This document shows, piece after piece, positions 1 to 9,097 of a stretch of DNA of 64,000 nt. The DNA comes from an uncultured Acidobacteriia bacterium (GTDB taxonomy: Bacteria > Acidobacteriota > Terriglobia > Bryobacterales > Bryobacteraceae). The notes under the pieces are model-generated. The model did not search any database, was not told the DNA's origin, and saw nothing but the letters and a program-made list of their open reading frames with translations. The stretch lies in the NCBI GenBank assembly GCA_903907865.1, contig CAIVPR010000078.1, positions 1 to 64,000 on the forward strand, given 5' to 3'. The translations under genes and the position numbers were made by a program. Each line of letters begins with the position of its first letter. Positions within the stretch are counted from its first letter, which is position 1.

Positions 1-125
1 AAGGCATCAACAGCCTCATTCAAGCCGCCAAGGCCAAAGCGCGCGGCTACCGCTCCGACAAGAACCTCATCACCATGATCTACCTCATCGCCGGCAAGCT
101 CGACCTGAAGGTCCTACCCACATAA
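1..125 (+). CDS. Transposase, C-terminal fragment (ISL3-like), cut by window edge
   Basis: The first 41 codons are the end of a gene that begins outside the window; reading starts at base 3 and ends at TAA 123-125. The tail reads GINSLIQAAKAKARGYRS followed by a hydrophobic stretch and AGKLDL, which resembles the C-terminus of IS204/IS1001/IS1096/IS1165 (ISL3-group) DDE transposases. The family call is from memory of that tail and is tentative. The next gene starts only 20 bases downstream, so no clear right inverted repeat or target duplication can be assigned. Whether the element is intact cannot be judged here. Confidence 0.55.
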   Translation, partial: GINSLIQAAKAKARGYRSDKNLITMIYLIAGKLDLKVLPT

Positions 126-145
126 AACAGCGAAGAACCATCATT

Positions 146-894
146 TTGAATTGCACCAAGATTGCCGCACTCGTCGTGTGTCTGTTCACCGCTCCGCTCG
201 TTCCTGCAGCGAACGTTTCGTTTTCGGGCACTTTCACGTCGGACCTGCAGGTCCAGTTCTTCACCTTCACGGTTGCCGCAGACACGGCTGGCGTGGGATT
301 TGGAACGCTGAGCTACGCGGGCGGCCTCAACGCCAACGGTCAGACCATCGCGGAAGGCGGATTTGCGCCGCATTTGGACATTTGGGATCCGAGCGGGAAC
401 CCGATGAACCCTGGCCACAGTGGTTGCAACCCGTCGAACCCGGTGACGCTTTACAACCCGGCGCAAGACTCAGTGACCAGCACCTGTGGAGATGCCTACT
501 ACCCCACAACGCTTGCTTTCCCGAACGGCACATGGGTTGCGGGCACCTACACGGTCGCGCTCGAAGTCGACGGCAACCCCTCGACCGGCGCGATCACGGA
601 TCCGTTCCTGATCGCACAACAATACACCTCGAACAGTGAATCGGTTCCTCCGAACTTCAGTTGCATCATCGGTGCCCCGGCTACCAGGGCATCGGCGGCA
701 CCATAAGCCAGACCGCGCCCTTCTGCGACCAGTATTCCTCGACCGCCGCGCAGCGCACCGGCAACTGGGCACTGGACTTTGTCAACGTAACTTCGGCCTC
801 TGAGGTTGCTTCCACCCCCGAACCCGGAACCATCGGTCTCTGCCTGCTGGCGGGAGCCGCCCTCGTCGCCAAGCGGTCGCGCGAACGCGCCTAG
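146..894 (+). pseudogene. PEP-CTERM sorting-domain protein, frameshifted
   Basis: A secreted surface protein split over two frames. The first frame starts at TTG 146 with a signal peptide (MNCTKIAALVVCLFTAPLV) and runs to a stop at 706. The second frame is open from about 661 to 894 and holds the missing end: a linker, then PEP-CTERM signal TPEPGTIGLCLLAGAALVA and basic tail KRSRERA. One indel between about 661 and 706 would rejoin them into a protein of roughly 249 residues. In PEP-CTERM proteins the Pro-Glu-Pro, transmembrane segment and Arg-rich tail are recognised by an exosortase; without the second frame the product would be released. It directly follows a transposase end, so decay after insertion is possible, but a sequencing error is equally possible. 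Confidence 0.72.
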
Positions 895-996
895 CGCCGT
901 TCATGCATTTGAAATAGTTACACTTAAGCACGAGCGCCGCAATTTCGCGCGAAGTTGCAGCGCACGTCTCCGCCATGTAGAATTGCGAAGACGCCC

Positions 997-1326
997 GTGA
1001 AAAATCCAGTCCCCGCCAAACCCAGTCAGCCCGAGACGGAATGGGAGCGCATCGAGCGCCTTCCTGAGTTCCGTGAACTGATCGCAGCCAAGATGCGGTT
1101 CATCATCCCCGCCTGCATCTTCTTCTGCGCCTACTACTTCGCCCTGCCAATCTTGGTGGGGTGGTTTCCTGAGCTGATGAAAACCAAGGTGTTCGGGCCC
1201 GTGAATGTGGCCTACCTTTTCGCTCTTTCCCAATTCTTCATGGCATGGATCGTGGCGATCCTATACGTCCGCGCCGCCAACGGCTTTGACAAGACGGTGA
1301 AGAAGCTCCTGGAGCGTGCGAAATGA
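997..1326 (+). CDS. DUF485 family membrane protein, partner of ActP-type symporter
   Basis: Small inner-membrane protein of 109 residues from GTG 997 (an in-frame TTG at 955 would add 14 residues; neither has a clear ribosome site). It has a polar N-terminus ([17 protein letters not shown]) and two membrane segments at about residues 35-60 and 70-92, ending in a basic tail. This is the DUF485/YjcH pattern. The TGA overlaps the ATG of the downstream symporter (ATGA), the usual yjcH-actP arrangement, so it is probably a co-expressed accessory of the transporter. Its molecular role in the family is not established. Confidence 0.85.
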   Translation: MKNPVPAKPSQPETEWERIERLPEFRELIAAKMRFIIPACIFFCAYYFALPILVGWFPELMKTKVFGPVNVAYLFALSQFFMAWIVAILYVRAANGFDKTVKKLLERAK

Positions 1327-2897
1327 TCTCGACCCCGCTGCTGATGTTCCTCCTTTTCATCGCGATCACCCTCGTGGTCACGTACTGGGCGGCCCGGAAA
1401 TCGTCGGGCACGGCCAACTTCTTCGCCGCCGGACGCAACATTACCGGCTGGCAGAACGGCATCGCGGTCGCGGGCGACTACATGAGCGCCGCCTCGTTCC
1501 TCGGGATCGCCGGCATCATCGCCTTCCAGGGCTACGACGGCTTCATGTACTCCGTCGGCTGGCTGGTGGCTTATCTGACGGTTCTGCTGGTGGTTGCCGA
1601 ACCGCTACGCAACGCGGGCAAGTACACAATGGCCGACGTGCTGGCCTACCGGCTGAATCCACGCCCCGTCCGAGCCATGGCCGCTTTGAGCACGCTCACT
1701 GTTTCGACGTTCTACATGATCGCCCAGATGGTGGGCGCGGGAACGCTGGTGGCGCTGCTGCTGAAGGGGTCCGGGATCAGCTTCAACGGCGCGGTGGCCG
1801 GCGTAGGCGTCCTGATGGTCGCCTATGTCGTATTTGGCGGCATGCTGGCGACCACGTGGGTCCAAATCATCAAAGCCATCCTGCTGATCGCCGGGACCAT
1901 CCTGCTGAGCTTTCTCGTGATGGCGCACTTCGACTTCAGCCTTGCCGCCTTCTTCGACGCGATCGCGCATGTGAAATCGGGCGGCAAGGTCGTCAACTTC
2001 CTCGAACCCGGCCTGCGCTACAAGCCGCCGTATGGGGCCATCGACCTGATCTCGCTGGGTCTGGCGCTGATCTTCGGCACCGCCGGACTGCCCCACATCC
2101 TCGTCCGCTTCTACACCGTGCCGGACGCCAAGACCGCCCGAATCAGCGTCGTCTGGGCGATGTTCATCATCGGCACTTTCTACATCATGACCACCTTCCT
2201 GGGCTTCGGGGCCGCCACCATCCTCGGCAGCGACTTCATCAAAACCCACGGCGGCATTAACATGAGCGCGCCGTTGCTGGCCCAGCGTCTGGCGGGCGAC
2301 GTCTTCTTCGCCTTCATTTCTGCCATCGCCTTTGCGACGATCCTGGCTGTGGTCGCGGGCCTAACGATCAGCGCCTCCACCTCCTTCGCGCACGATTTCT
2401 ACACCAACGTGATCCACCATGGACGCGAACGCGCGCCGGGCGAGGAGGTGCGTGTGGCCCGGATCACAGCGTTTGTGGTCGGGGCGGTTTCCATCGCCGT
2501 GGCGATTCTGCTGGGCCCTACGTTCAACGTGGCGTTTCTGGTGGGATTGGCCTTCGCCGTCGCGGCCTCCGCGAACCTGCCCGTGATCGTGTTTTCGATC
2601 TTCTGGAAGCGCTTCAACACCTCCGGAGCGATTTGGGGATTGGGGACGGGCCTGCTGAGTTCGCTGGTTCTAATCGTGATCAGCCCGAGCATCATGGGTC
2701 TCGACCAAGCGCACTTGATCCACGGAGCACCGCTGTTCCCGTTGGAAAATCCTGGGATCGTGAGCATCCCTGTTGGATTCCTAGGTGCATGGCTGGGGAC
2801 GCTGGCCGGAAACGAGCCGGAGTCCGAGGCCAAGTTCGCGGAGATGGAAGTCCGGGCCAACACGGGGTTGGGGGCCGAGAAGGCCTCGGCCCACTAA
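1323..2897 (+). CDS. actP: Sodium/solute symporter, acetate permease-like (ActP)
   Basis: A 524-residue polytopic membrane protein, close to the length of E. coli ActP (549). The N-terminus shows the sodium:solute symporter signature [19 protein letters not shown], followed by [11 protein letters not shown] and about 13 hydrophobic segments; [12 protein letters not shown] near residue 260 is typical of the ActP branch. It should import a short monocarboxylate such as acetate together with Na+. It is translationally coupled to the DUF485 gene. Substrate identity is inferred from the family and the DUF485 partner; related members carry other monocarboxylates. It converges with the aldolase gene that follows. 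Confidence 0.85.
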   Translation: MISTPLLMFLLFIAITLVVTYWAARKSSGTANFFAAGRNITGWQNGIAVAGDYMSAASFLGIAGIIAFQGYDGFMYSVGWLVAYLTVLLVVAEPLRNAGKYTMADVLAYRLNPRPVRAMAALSTLTVSTFYMIAQMVGAGTLVALLLKGSGISFNGAVAGVGVLMVAYVVFGGMLATTWVQIIKAILLIAGTILLSFLVMAHFDFSLAAFFDAIAHVKSGGKVVNFLEPGLRYKPPYGAIDLISLGLALIFGTAGLPHILVRFYTVPDAKTARISVVWAMFIIGTFYIMTTFLGFGAATILGSDFIKTHGGINMSAPLLAQRLAGDVFFAFISAIAFATILAVVAGLTISASTSFAHDFYTNVIHHGRERAPGEEVRVARITAFVVGAVSIAVAILLGPTFNVAFLVGLAFAVAASANLPVIVFSIFWKRFNTSGAIWGLGTGLLSSLVLIVISPSIMGLDQAHLIHGAPLFPLENPGIVSIPVGFLGAWLGTLAGNEPESEAKFAEMEVRANTGLGAEKASAH

Positions 2898-2913
2898 CCC
2901 TCGGGGCTGCTAT

Positions 2914-3756
2914 TTAGACCAACGCCGAGTCGCGGCGCTTCCACGCCACGCCCTTGGCCTCGCCGATGCCCTCCATGTCCTTCACGTGGGCACCCGCCTG
3001 CGTGAGGACATGGTGCAGGTCGTTGCCGACCGAGATGAAGCGGAAGCCCTTCTCCAGGAACTCGCCCACGCGACCGGTCCCGAACAGGAAGATGCCGAGG
3101 ATGACGTTGTTCTCTTGCGCGTTCTCGATCAGCTTGTCGGTCGCCGCGCCCAACTCGGGCGACGTATACATGTTGGGGAACACGTACTTTTCGTAGAGGC
3201 CCATCGACATGCAGAGGTCGTTCTGGCCGAGGAACAGGATGTCGACGCCCGGAACCGCGGCAATCTCCTCGATGTTCTCGATGCACGCCGCCGTCTCCAC
3301 CTGCAGCGCCACAATGGTGTTCTTGTTGGCGTTGCCGACGTAGCCCAACAGGCCCGCTTTGTTGGTGCAGCGCTGCGGGAAATAAACCGAGCGCGTGCCT
3401 TCCATCGGATACTTGCAGCAGCTAACCGCCGCCCGCGCCTCTTCCGCCGTATTGATGTACGGAACGAGGACGCCGTCCGCACCCACGTCGAGCGCCTGTT
3501 GGATGCCGCCACGGTCGTGGTACCCCGCCACGCGCACCATCGACTTCGCGCCGCCGCTGCCAACCGCGCCGATCATGTTGGAAAGGGTCTCGAAGCCCAT
3601 CGGCCCGTGCTGCGAATCGATCAGCAACCAGTCATAGCCGCTGTGGGCCAATTGTTCGGCCACCGTCGGGCTGTGCGAGTTGACGAAGAGGCCCATCTTG
3701 GGGGTCCCTTCACGAAGTTGCTGCTTGAATTCTGCGCCGTTCAGTATTTCAGACAT
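2914..3756 (-). CDS. HpcH/HpaI family class II aldolase
   Basis: A 280-residue TIM-barrel aldolase of the HpaI type, which cleaves 2-keto-3-deoxy acids to pyruvate plus an aldehyde using a divalent metal. Expected active-site positions are visible: His50 (DSQHG), Arg75 (VRVAGY), metal ligands Glu154 (LQVET) and Asp180 (GQNDL). The family usually has GPxDLS at the last motif, so GQNDLC is a slight deviation. Length fits the family (about 250-280). It lies convergent to actP and is probably monocistronic. The physiological substrate (rhamnonate, aromatic-ring or other sugar-acid product) cannot be read from the sequence. Confidence 0.82.
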   Translation of the reverse strand: MSEILNGAEFKQQLREGTPKMGLFVNSHSPTVAEQLAHSGYDWLLIDSQHGPMGFETLSNMIGAVGSGGAKSMVRVAGYHDRGGIQQALDVGADGVLVPYINTAEEARAAVSCCKYPMEGTRSVYFPQRCTNKAGLLGYVGNANKNTIVALQVETAACIENIEEIAAVPGVDILFLGQNDLCMSMGLYEKYVFPNMYTSPELGAATDKLIENAQENNVILGIFLFGTGRVGEFLEKGFRFISVGNDLHHVLTQAGAHVKDMEGIGEAKGVAWKRRDSALV

Positions 3757-3848
3757 ACTTGGATACGTCTCCTTTTTCCATAGATATCACCCAAGGCGTC
3801 GCAGGCTGCGGCTCCGTTCCCCAGCCAGTCCACGCCCACGACACGCTC

Positions 3849-4934
3849 CTAGCCTTTCCACTCCATCCAGTCCGCCCTGGTCTTTTCCAGCATAAAGCGG
3901 GCCGATTCGAACAGCCAGTGGCGCGGGCGGCGATCCAAGTCCCGAAGGATGGCCCTCGGGCGCTTGGATCCCAAATGGATGTTGGCCGTCTCCCAGCCCA
4001 TGGCGTGCAGGAGCTTGCTCTTTTCCTTCTCCTTCGGGACATCGGCAAGGACAATTTTCATGCAATCGGGAGCGAGACGGCGGACGACCCAGCCATTCTT
4101 GGCGCGCACGAACGGGTCTGGGTCGCGGACGGCCGTGTCCAACACGAGTTGGTAGTGGTTGTCCGGATCGTGGCTATCCTGCCGGGCCCACCACCATGCT
4201 GAGGGTGCCAGTTCCTTCGCTTCACGGCATACATGGCCACCCGCATATTCCGCGATGGCAGCATAGCGTCGCCGACCCCGGCTGCCGAGGCCGGCGGCCC
4301 TATGGACCAGACGGTAGGGGAGACGGCTCGCGGGCAGCAAGCGTTCAATGCCCTTGGCGGCAACTCTCGGGATCTTGCCCTCAACCGAGGGGAGCGCTTG
4401 AATCTTCTCCCAGAAGTTGGCCGGACGCGCAGGACGCACCAATTCCAACAGCCAATTGTGCCGCTCGCCCAGCACAAACGGGCCGCCGCCCGCCTCCAAG
4501 CTTTCCCTGTAGCCGTTGCGGATCGCGTCACAGGCCTCTTGGTATCCGATGCGCATGTCCCCGGCGTCGGCCGCAAGGATAGTGCTTGCCGCAAGGCGGA
4601 CGAGGTCGATCGTGTAGGGCATCGGGCAGGCCTCGTCGAAATCGTTGATGCCCCACGCCAGACGCCCCTCGGCATCGCGCCAGGAACCGAAATTCTCAAC
4701 ATGGAGGTCGCCGACCGCGAGGACTTCGGGGGTGTCGGGCGAATCGAAACCGTGGTCGTGCAACAGCGGCCAGAGCTGGGCCCAGCGGTAGAAGGTCGCG
4801 CGGAGAAACGGGAACTCCGCGCTCTTCATGAACGCGTGCTTTTCGGCCAAGTCGACGGAGACAATGCCGACGCGACCGGCGAGCCACTTTTCATAGTCCG
4901 CAGTGGCGCTCAGGAAAGAGGGGAAGTCAGACAT
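3849..4934 (-). CDS. DUF2252 family protein (kinase-fold-like)
   Basis: A 361-residue protein with the DUF2252 hallmarks GDLHVEN (residues 75-81) and NDFD (97-100), which resemble the catalytic HxxN and metal-binding D motifs of aminoglycoside-phosphotransferase-like kinases. No substrate is established for the family. Its ATG at 4934 lies inside the end of the upstream sixA-like gene (8-base overlap), so the two are translated together. The pairing of a possible phosphotransferase with a histidine phosphatase is suggestive but not proof of a joint pathway. Confidence 0.8.
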   Translation of the reverse strand: MSDFPSFLSATADYEKWLAGRVGIVSVDLAEKHAFMKSAEFPFLRATFYRWAQLWPLLHDHGFDSPDTPEVLAVGDLHVENFGSWRDAEGRLAWGINDFDEACPMPYTIDLVRLAASTILAADAGDMRIGYQEACDAIRNGYRESLEAGGGPFVLGERHNWLLELVRPARPANFWEKIQALPSVEGKIPRVAAKGIERLLPASRLPYRLVHRAAGLGSRGRRRYAAIAEYAGGHVCREAKELAPSAWWWARQDSHDPDNHYQLVLDTAVRDPDPFVRAKNGWVVRRLAPDCMKIVLADVPKEKEKSKLLHAMGWETANIHLGSKRPRAILRDLDRRPRHWLFESARFMLEKTRADWMEWKG

Positions 4935-5424
4935 CGGACAGGGACCGGGCGAGCTTTGGCGCCACCATCCAACGGAGCACGCCGTGGGGATGGGCCTTCA
5001 CAACGTCGATGTCGATGCGGATCACCGCGGCCTTCTTCACATCAATCCGCAGAGACGGGGTGTTGAGCAGGAAACCAGCGAGCGTCCCGAGGAGCGGCTC
5101 GTGTCCGGCAAGCAGGACGGAGGGCTCGTGCGCGAAGTCGCGGATATCCGACCAGACTCTTTCCGGCGTCCCGTGGGGAACCAGCGAATCGAGCCGGTAG
5201 ACTTCGCCGTCGTAGTCGAATTCCTTGGCTGCGATCCCGGCTGTCTGCAGGGCGCGGATATAGGGGCTGGAGGCGATCACGGCGGGCTGGGTGCCGGCGC
5301 GCCGCACCAAGCGGATCACGTCGGCCACTTTTTCGCGGCCCTCGTCGGTCAACTCTCGGGCGGAGTCGGGCGAGCCCGAAGGGGCGTCCTCCGCAATGCC
5401 ATGGCGGAAAAGATAGAGTTCCAT
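4927..5424 (-). CDS. sixA: SixA-type histidine phosphatase
   Basis: A 165-residue single-domain histidine phosphatase (phosphoglycerate-mutase superfamily). It begins MELYLFRHG, with catalytic His8 in the RHG motif, Arg57 in SSPYIRALQTA, and the second His108 in LLAGHEP. Size and motif order match SixA, which removes phosphate from HPt histidines in E. coli. ATG 5424 is chosen because the RHG motif must lie at the N-terminus; the frame stays open upstream to 5526 without coding character. It overlaps the DUF2252 gene by 8 bases and is divergent from the MFS gene. Confidence 0.83.
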   Translation of the reverse strand: MELYLFRHGIAEDAPSGSPDSARELTDEGREKVADVIRLVRRAGTQPAVIASSPYIRALQTAGIAAKEFDYDGEVYRLDSLVPHGTPERVWSDIRDFAHEPSVLLAGHEPLLGTLAGFLLNTPSLRIDVKKAAVIRIDIDVVKAHPHGVLRWMVAPKLARSLSDV

Positions 5425-5536
5425 CGGGGGAGCTGTCCGCACACCAGTATAGACAACGGGTTGCACGAACGCCGGGGCGGGGTTGTTTCCCTTGGGGCGG
5501 TAGCATGGAAGGAGCGGCTCAACCACTCAATCGCCA

Positions 5537-6733
5537 GTGACCAAATCTCCCCTCCTGCCCATCTTTCTGATCGTTCTGGTCGATATCCTCGGCATGACCA
5601 TCATCTTGCCGTTGCTCCCTTTCTATGCCGAGCACCTGGGTGCCTCGGCCACTGTTGTCGGACTGCTCGTTTCATCCTTCGCCTTCTGCCAGTTGATTGC
5701 GGGGCCGATCCTGGGCAAGTTGTCGGATTCGATGGGTCGAAAACCGCTGCTAATCGTCAGCCAAGTGGGGACGCTCATCGGATTCCTGATCCTGGCAGCC
5801 TCCAACGCTCTCTGGATGGTGTTCCTCTCCCGCATCATTGATGGATTCACAGCTGGAAACCTGTCGTTGGCGCAGGCCTACATTGCCGACGTGACGACGC
5901 CGGAGAACCGGGCGAAATCGTTCGGGGTGATCGGAATCGCATTCGGCATCGGGTTCTTGATCGGACCCGGGGTGTCGGGCTACCTGTCGCAGTACGGTTA
6001 CGCGTACCCGATTCTGGCTGCCGCGGCCCTCTCCGCCACCAGCATCGTTTGCACGGCGACCCTTTTGCCCAAGGTGACGCCGCATGCCGACGATGTGGCG
6101 TCGGGGCCCGGCGGCAAACGGCTCGGCATCCTCGATTGGAGCGCCTACGGTGCCTATTTCCGGCGCGCGGACCTTGGTCCCCTGCTGTGGCAGTTCTTCT
6201 TTTTCGCCTTCTCGTTCTCATTCTCGGTGAGCGGTTTTGCCCTGTTCTGCCAGAGGCGTTTCGTCTACCAGGGGCGTCCTTTTGGGGCGCGCGAGGTGGG
6301 TTATGTCTTCACCTATATCGGCTTCATGGGGGTCATCATCCAAGGCGGGCTCATGGGAAAGCTAGTGAAATGGCTGGGGGAGAAGACTCTCGTCTGGACC
6401 GGGTTCTTCATCACCTCGACCAGTTCTGTCTGGCTGGCCTTCACGCAATCGATTCCAATGCTGGTCGCGAACAGCACGTACGGGTCCTGGGGTACGGGCG
6501 TTGTCAGGCCCGCGCTGACGGCTTTGATTTCGCGGCAGGCGGGCCGGCGGGAGCAGGGAGTCGTGCTCGGATTGACGCAGTCGCTGACGTCGATATCCTC
6601 GGTGGTGGCGCCGGTGATCGCGGGAGCGATGATCGAGCGGAACTATCTTGTGGGTTGGGCGATGGTCGTTGCCGCAGTGGCGGCTTTCGGCATGGTGGCG
6701 GGATTCCTCAACCGGGACGGGGCTACCGGGTAG
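5537..6733 (+). CDS. MFS transporter, TetA-like drug:H+ antiporter type
   Basis: A 398-residue, 12-segment major facilitator protein starting at GTG 5537. The loop between segments 2 and 3 carries motif A in the form GKLSDSMGRKPLL, as in tetracycline and DHA1 exporters, and GIGFLIGPGVSG is the motif C of antiporters. It probably exports a drug-like or amphipathic compound in exchange for protons. A short non-membrane stretch rich in Gly/Lys (about 185-200) forms the central loop. It stands alone, convergent with the DUF3106 gene; no adjacent TetR-type regulator is present. Confidence 0.82.
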   Translation: MTKSPLLPIFLIVLVDILGMTIILPLLPFYAEHLGASATVVGLLVSSFAFCQLIAGPILGKLSDSMGRKPLLIVSQVGTLIGFLILAASNALWMVFLSRIIDGFTAGNLSLAQAYIADVTTPENRAKSFGVIGIAFGIGFLIGPGVSGYLSQYGYAYPILAAAALSATSIVCTATLLPKVTPHADDVASGPGGKRLGILDWSAYGAYFRRADLGPLLWQFFFFAFSFSFSVSGFALFCQRRFVYQGRPFGAREVGYVFTYIGFMGVIIQGGLMGKLVKWLGEKTLVWTGFFITSTSSVWLAFTQSIPMLVANSTYGSWGTGVVRPALTALISRQAGRREQGVVLGLTQSLTSISSVVAPVIAGAMIERNYLVGWAMVVAAVAAFGMVAGFLNRDGATG

Positions 6734-6736
6734 GGA

Positions 6737-7273
6737 CTACTTCCCAGGCGGGGTCGGGGCCACTTCCACCAGATCGGCCAGCACGTGCCGATCGCTTTCG
6801 CTATATTTGTCGCGGAAGCCTTGCGACGCGGTGTAGCGTTCACGCGCGGCGGGTTCCATCGCAGCAAGTTTCCGCACCTCGCGGTTGAGCTGCTGCTTCC
6901 GCTCTTGGGGAAGGGCAGCGACCGTCTGGACCGAGCGGCGCACTTCGGCCCGGCGCTCGGGTGTCAGCGCGTTCAGCTTGTCCAAGCGTTCCCGCACGCG
7001 CGCCTGTTGCGCAGGGGACATCTTGTCGAAATCCTGCAGCCTCTTCTCGATGCTCTGCCTGCGCTGCGGGGGGAGTTGCGCAAGTGCCTTCTGCCGTTCC
7101 TCGGGAGAGAGGCGCGACAGCTTGTCGACGGTCTGGGGCCCCTTGAACGGCGGGTTCTTGGGGCTCTTGGGAGCCTTCGGGACGACATTCTTGGACGCAG
7201 GGGGGACCTTCGCCGCCTGGCCCTGGACCAGCAACGCGAAGACGAGCCCGGTGGCAATCGATCGGAGGATCAT
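6737..7273 (-). CDS. DUF3106 domain secreted protein
   Basis: A 178-residue protein with an N-terminal signal sequence (MILRSIATGLVFALLVQGQA), a Pro/Lys-rich linker (about 22-45), then repeated helices rich in LSPEERQKAL, LPPQRRQSIEKR and LTPERRAEVR: the DUF3106 pattern. It resembles periplasmic helical proteins of the CpxP/Spy style in composition, but no chaperone role is shown. ATG 7273 overlaps the anti-sigma stop codon (ATGA), so it is the third gene of the sigma/anti-sigma operon and may be an accessory sensor or target of that system. Confidence 0.72.
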   Translation of the reverse strand: MILRSIATGLVFALLVQGQAAKVPPASKNVVPKAPKSPKNPPFKGPQTVDKLSRLSPEERQKALAQLPPQRRQSIEKRLQDFDKMSPAQQARVRERLDKLNALTPERRAEVRRSVQTVAALPQERKQQLNREVRKLAAMEPAARERYTASQGFRDKYSESDRHVLADLVEVAPTPPGK

Positions 7274-7743
7274 TCGAGTAGCCGCAATAATTGTATGTCT
7301 TCGAGACTGCTCTCCACTTGGTCCGCCTCGATCACGGAGACCCCCCAGCCCGAGCCGGAGATGCTGGCAACTTGGACACTTGGGGCGCGGGTTCCATGGT
7401 CCAACACAAAGCCCACCGCGAAGAAGGCCAGGGCTGCGGCAACCGGCACAGCCGGCCTCCACGCACCGTACCGCAGGTTTTCCATGAGTTTGCGGTACCA
7501 AGGCGCACGGTCGGCCGCCTCGATCTTGCGCCAGAGCTCACGGTTGAAGTCGACCGAGACAGGAGCGGGCTCCCAAATATCCAACGCGTCCCAGACTTCA
7601 GACTGGGCCGAGAGGAACGCGGAGCAGTCGGGGCAGTTCTTGGCGTGCGCGGTCAAGGACTGCGCCCGGGCTGGGTCCAACCGTCCGGCGGACAATTCCA
7701 ATAACAGCTCCATATCGACTTTCGAACAAAATTGATCCTTCAC
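7270..7743 (-). CDS. Zinc-finger anti-sigma factor (ZAS type)
   Basis: A 157-residue membrane anti-sigma factor. Residues 33-40 carry the HxxxCxxC zinc motif (HAKNCPDC) of the anti-sigma domain, which holds the partner sigma factor; one hydrophobic segment at about 96-114 leads to a short outer domain of about 43 residues. GTG 7743 is chosen because it overlaps the sigma-factor TGA (GTGA), which implies translational coupling. The gene in turn overlaps DUF3106 by 4 bases. The stimulus would be an envelope signal; the small outer domain offers no recognisable ligand site. Confidence 0.82.
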   Translation of the reverse strand: MKDQFCSKVDMELLLELSAGRLDPARAQSLTAHAKNCPDCSAFLSAQSEVWDALDIWEPAPVSVDFNRELWRKIEAADRAPWYRKLMENLRYGAWRPAVPVAAALAFFAVGFVLDHGTRAPSVQVASISGSGWGVSVIEADQVESSLEDIQLLRLLE

Positions 7744-8390
7744 CGAGTGCCTCCCGCGGACATATGCGCCAACCGCGACCGCAGTGTCTCGTAAGCGCGG
7801 AAGAGCATGCTCTTGACTGCGGACTCCGAACATTCCAACACTGTCGCGATCTGCGAATACTCCATCTCTTCGTACTTGTGCATCAAGACCGCCACCCGCT
7901 GCTTTTCGGGCAACCGGCCAATCGCGTCCCGAACTTCCTTCAGTCTGGCCTGCTGGAGCATACGCTGCTCGGCGGTCGGACTCCGGTCCGGCACCTCCCT
8001 GGCGACGCCCTCGCTGTCGCGAGTATCTTCTGATCGGCGGCCAGCGAGTTCCGCTCTCCGGTCCCTGAGATTGTTCAGGGCGACGTGGGTCGCAATGCGG
8101 AACATCCAAGTGGTGAACTTGGCAGACACCTCATAGCTGCCCCGCGACCGGTAGATCCGCAAGAAAACTTCCTGGCCCAGCTCCTCTGCCACCGCCCGGT
8201 CCTGCACCATGCGGTGGAGAAAACTCACCACGGCATTGCGGTGCTTGTTCAGAAGAAGCCTGTAGCACTCCTCGTCGCCGTCGCGGACACGCAACATCAA
8301 CTGCGCGTCGAGATCCGACTCGGCGCCGCCATGTCCGGTTATTGGGTTACCTGCGACCGCTAAAACCGCGCCCGTCATGTTTTCCAACAC
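7740..8390 (-). CDS. ECF RNA polymerase sigma factor
   Basis: A 216-residue extracytoplasmic-function sigma factor. Region 2 covers about residues 40-110 (VSFLHRMVQDRAVAEELGQE, then FTTWMFRIATHVALNNLRDR) and region 4 about 160-210 (LPEKQRVAVLMHKYEEMEYS followed by helix-turn-helix QIATVLECSESAVKSMLFRA). Start ATG 8390; ATG 8378 is an alternative. It heads a three-gene operon with its zinc anti-sigma factor and a DUF3106 protein, the normal arrangement for ECF control. No autoregulatory promoter was recognised upstream. Confidence 0.9.
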   Translation of the reverse strand: MLENMTGAVLAVAGNPITGHGGAESDLDAQLMLRVRDGDEECYRLLLNKHRNAVVSFLHRMVQDRAVAEELGQEVFLRIYRSRGSYEVSAKFTTWMFRIATHVALNNLRDRRAELAGRRSEDTRDSEGVAREVPDRSPTAEQRMLQQARLKEVRDAIGRLPEKQRVAVLMHKYEEMEYSQIATVLECSESAVKSMLFRAYETLRSRLAHMSAGGTR

Positions 8391-8479
8391 TCATTGGAAC
8401 ACGACGGGCACGGGGAAGTTTCGCAGGAATTGTGTAGCCGCGCTCGGCGGGGGCAGCGACGGCCCGGAAGGGCGCAAGC

Positions 8480-9010
8480 CTAGGCGAGAAGACGGCGGCG
8501 CAACCAGATCAAACCAGCCAGCCCGCCACCCGAAAGCAGCACTGCCGCCGGCTCGGGTGCGGCGGAGCTTGTCGGAGCCTCCACTGTGCCGTATATACCC
8601 AGACTGACCGTACTATGGCCACTGCATGTGGAATCCTGGCAGACGTTCTCGATCACGGCCACCGCATCCGTTCCGCCGTCATTCGTCAGCGGATTGTCGA
8701 AGGCGAGCTCCGCGAACAACACTCCGTTGAGATCCGACGGAATCGTCGCATAGGCCGTGAAGTAGTAGTCTCCCTTCTCGGTGAAGATCGTATACGGCAC
8801 TCCCGATTGGCTGGTGGCGTTGGTCGAGAGGTGGATGTTGCTGTAGGTGTCCGTGTCGGCGTCGTAGTCGAAGGAACCGGTCATGCCGCCGTCACCGTAG
8901 ACATTGAATGGACCGTTGGTGATCGTCCAAGTCAACACCCCGGCGGAAGCGGCGGCGGAGGATAGCAGGAATGTGGTGACTGCGAGGAGACTGGTTCGGA
9001 GGGCTCTCAT
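8480..9010 (-). CDS. PEP-CTERM sorting-domain protein
   Basis: A 176-residue secreted protein. It has a signal peptide (MRALRTSLLAVTTFLLSSAAASA), a beta-rich middle with two cysteines (VCQDSTC), and a C-terminal sorting signal APEPAAVLLSGGGLAGLIWL followed by RRRLLA. PEP-CTERM signals are processed by exosortase and tie the protein to surface or matrix polysaccharide in other bacteria. ATG 9010 gives the best signal peptide; a TTG at 9025 adds five residues. It lies 90 bases upstream of the ECF operon on the same strand; whether the sigma factor controls it is unknown. Confidence 0.85.
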   Translation of the reverse strand: MRALRTSLLAVTTFLLSSAAASAGVLTWTITNGPFNVYGDGGMTGSFDYDADTDTYSNIHLSTNATSQSGVPYTIFTEKGDYYFTAYATIPSDLNGVLFAELAFDNPLTNDGGTDAVAVIENVCQDSTCSGHSTVSLGIYGTVEAPTSSAAPEPAAVLLSGGGLAGLIWLRRRLLA

Positions 9011-9097
9011 GGTTTTGGGTTTCAAATGTCATTCGAGAATAGCAAGCCGACACGGCCCGATGAACTTGCCCAACACGTCGCGGCCGGCTGGCGGGCC

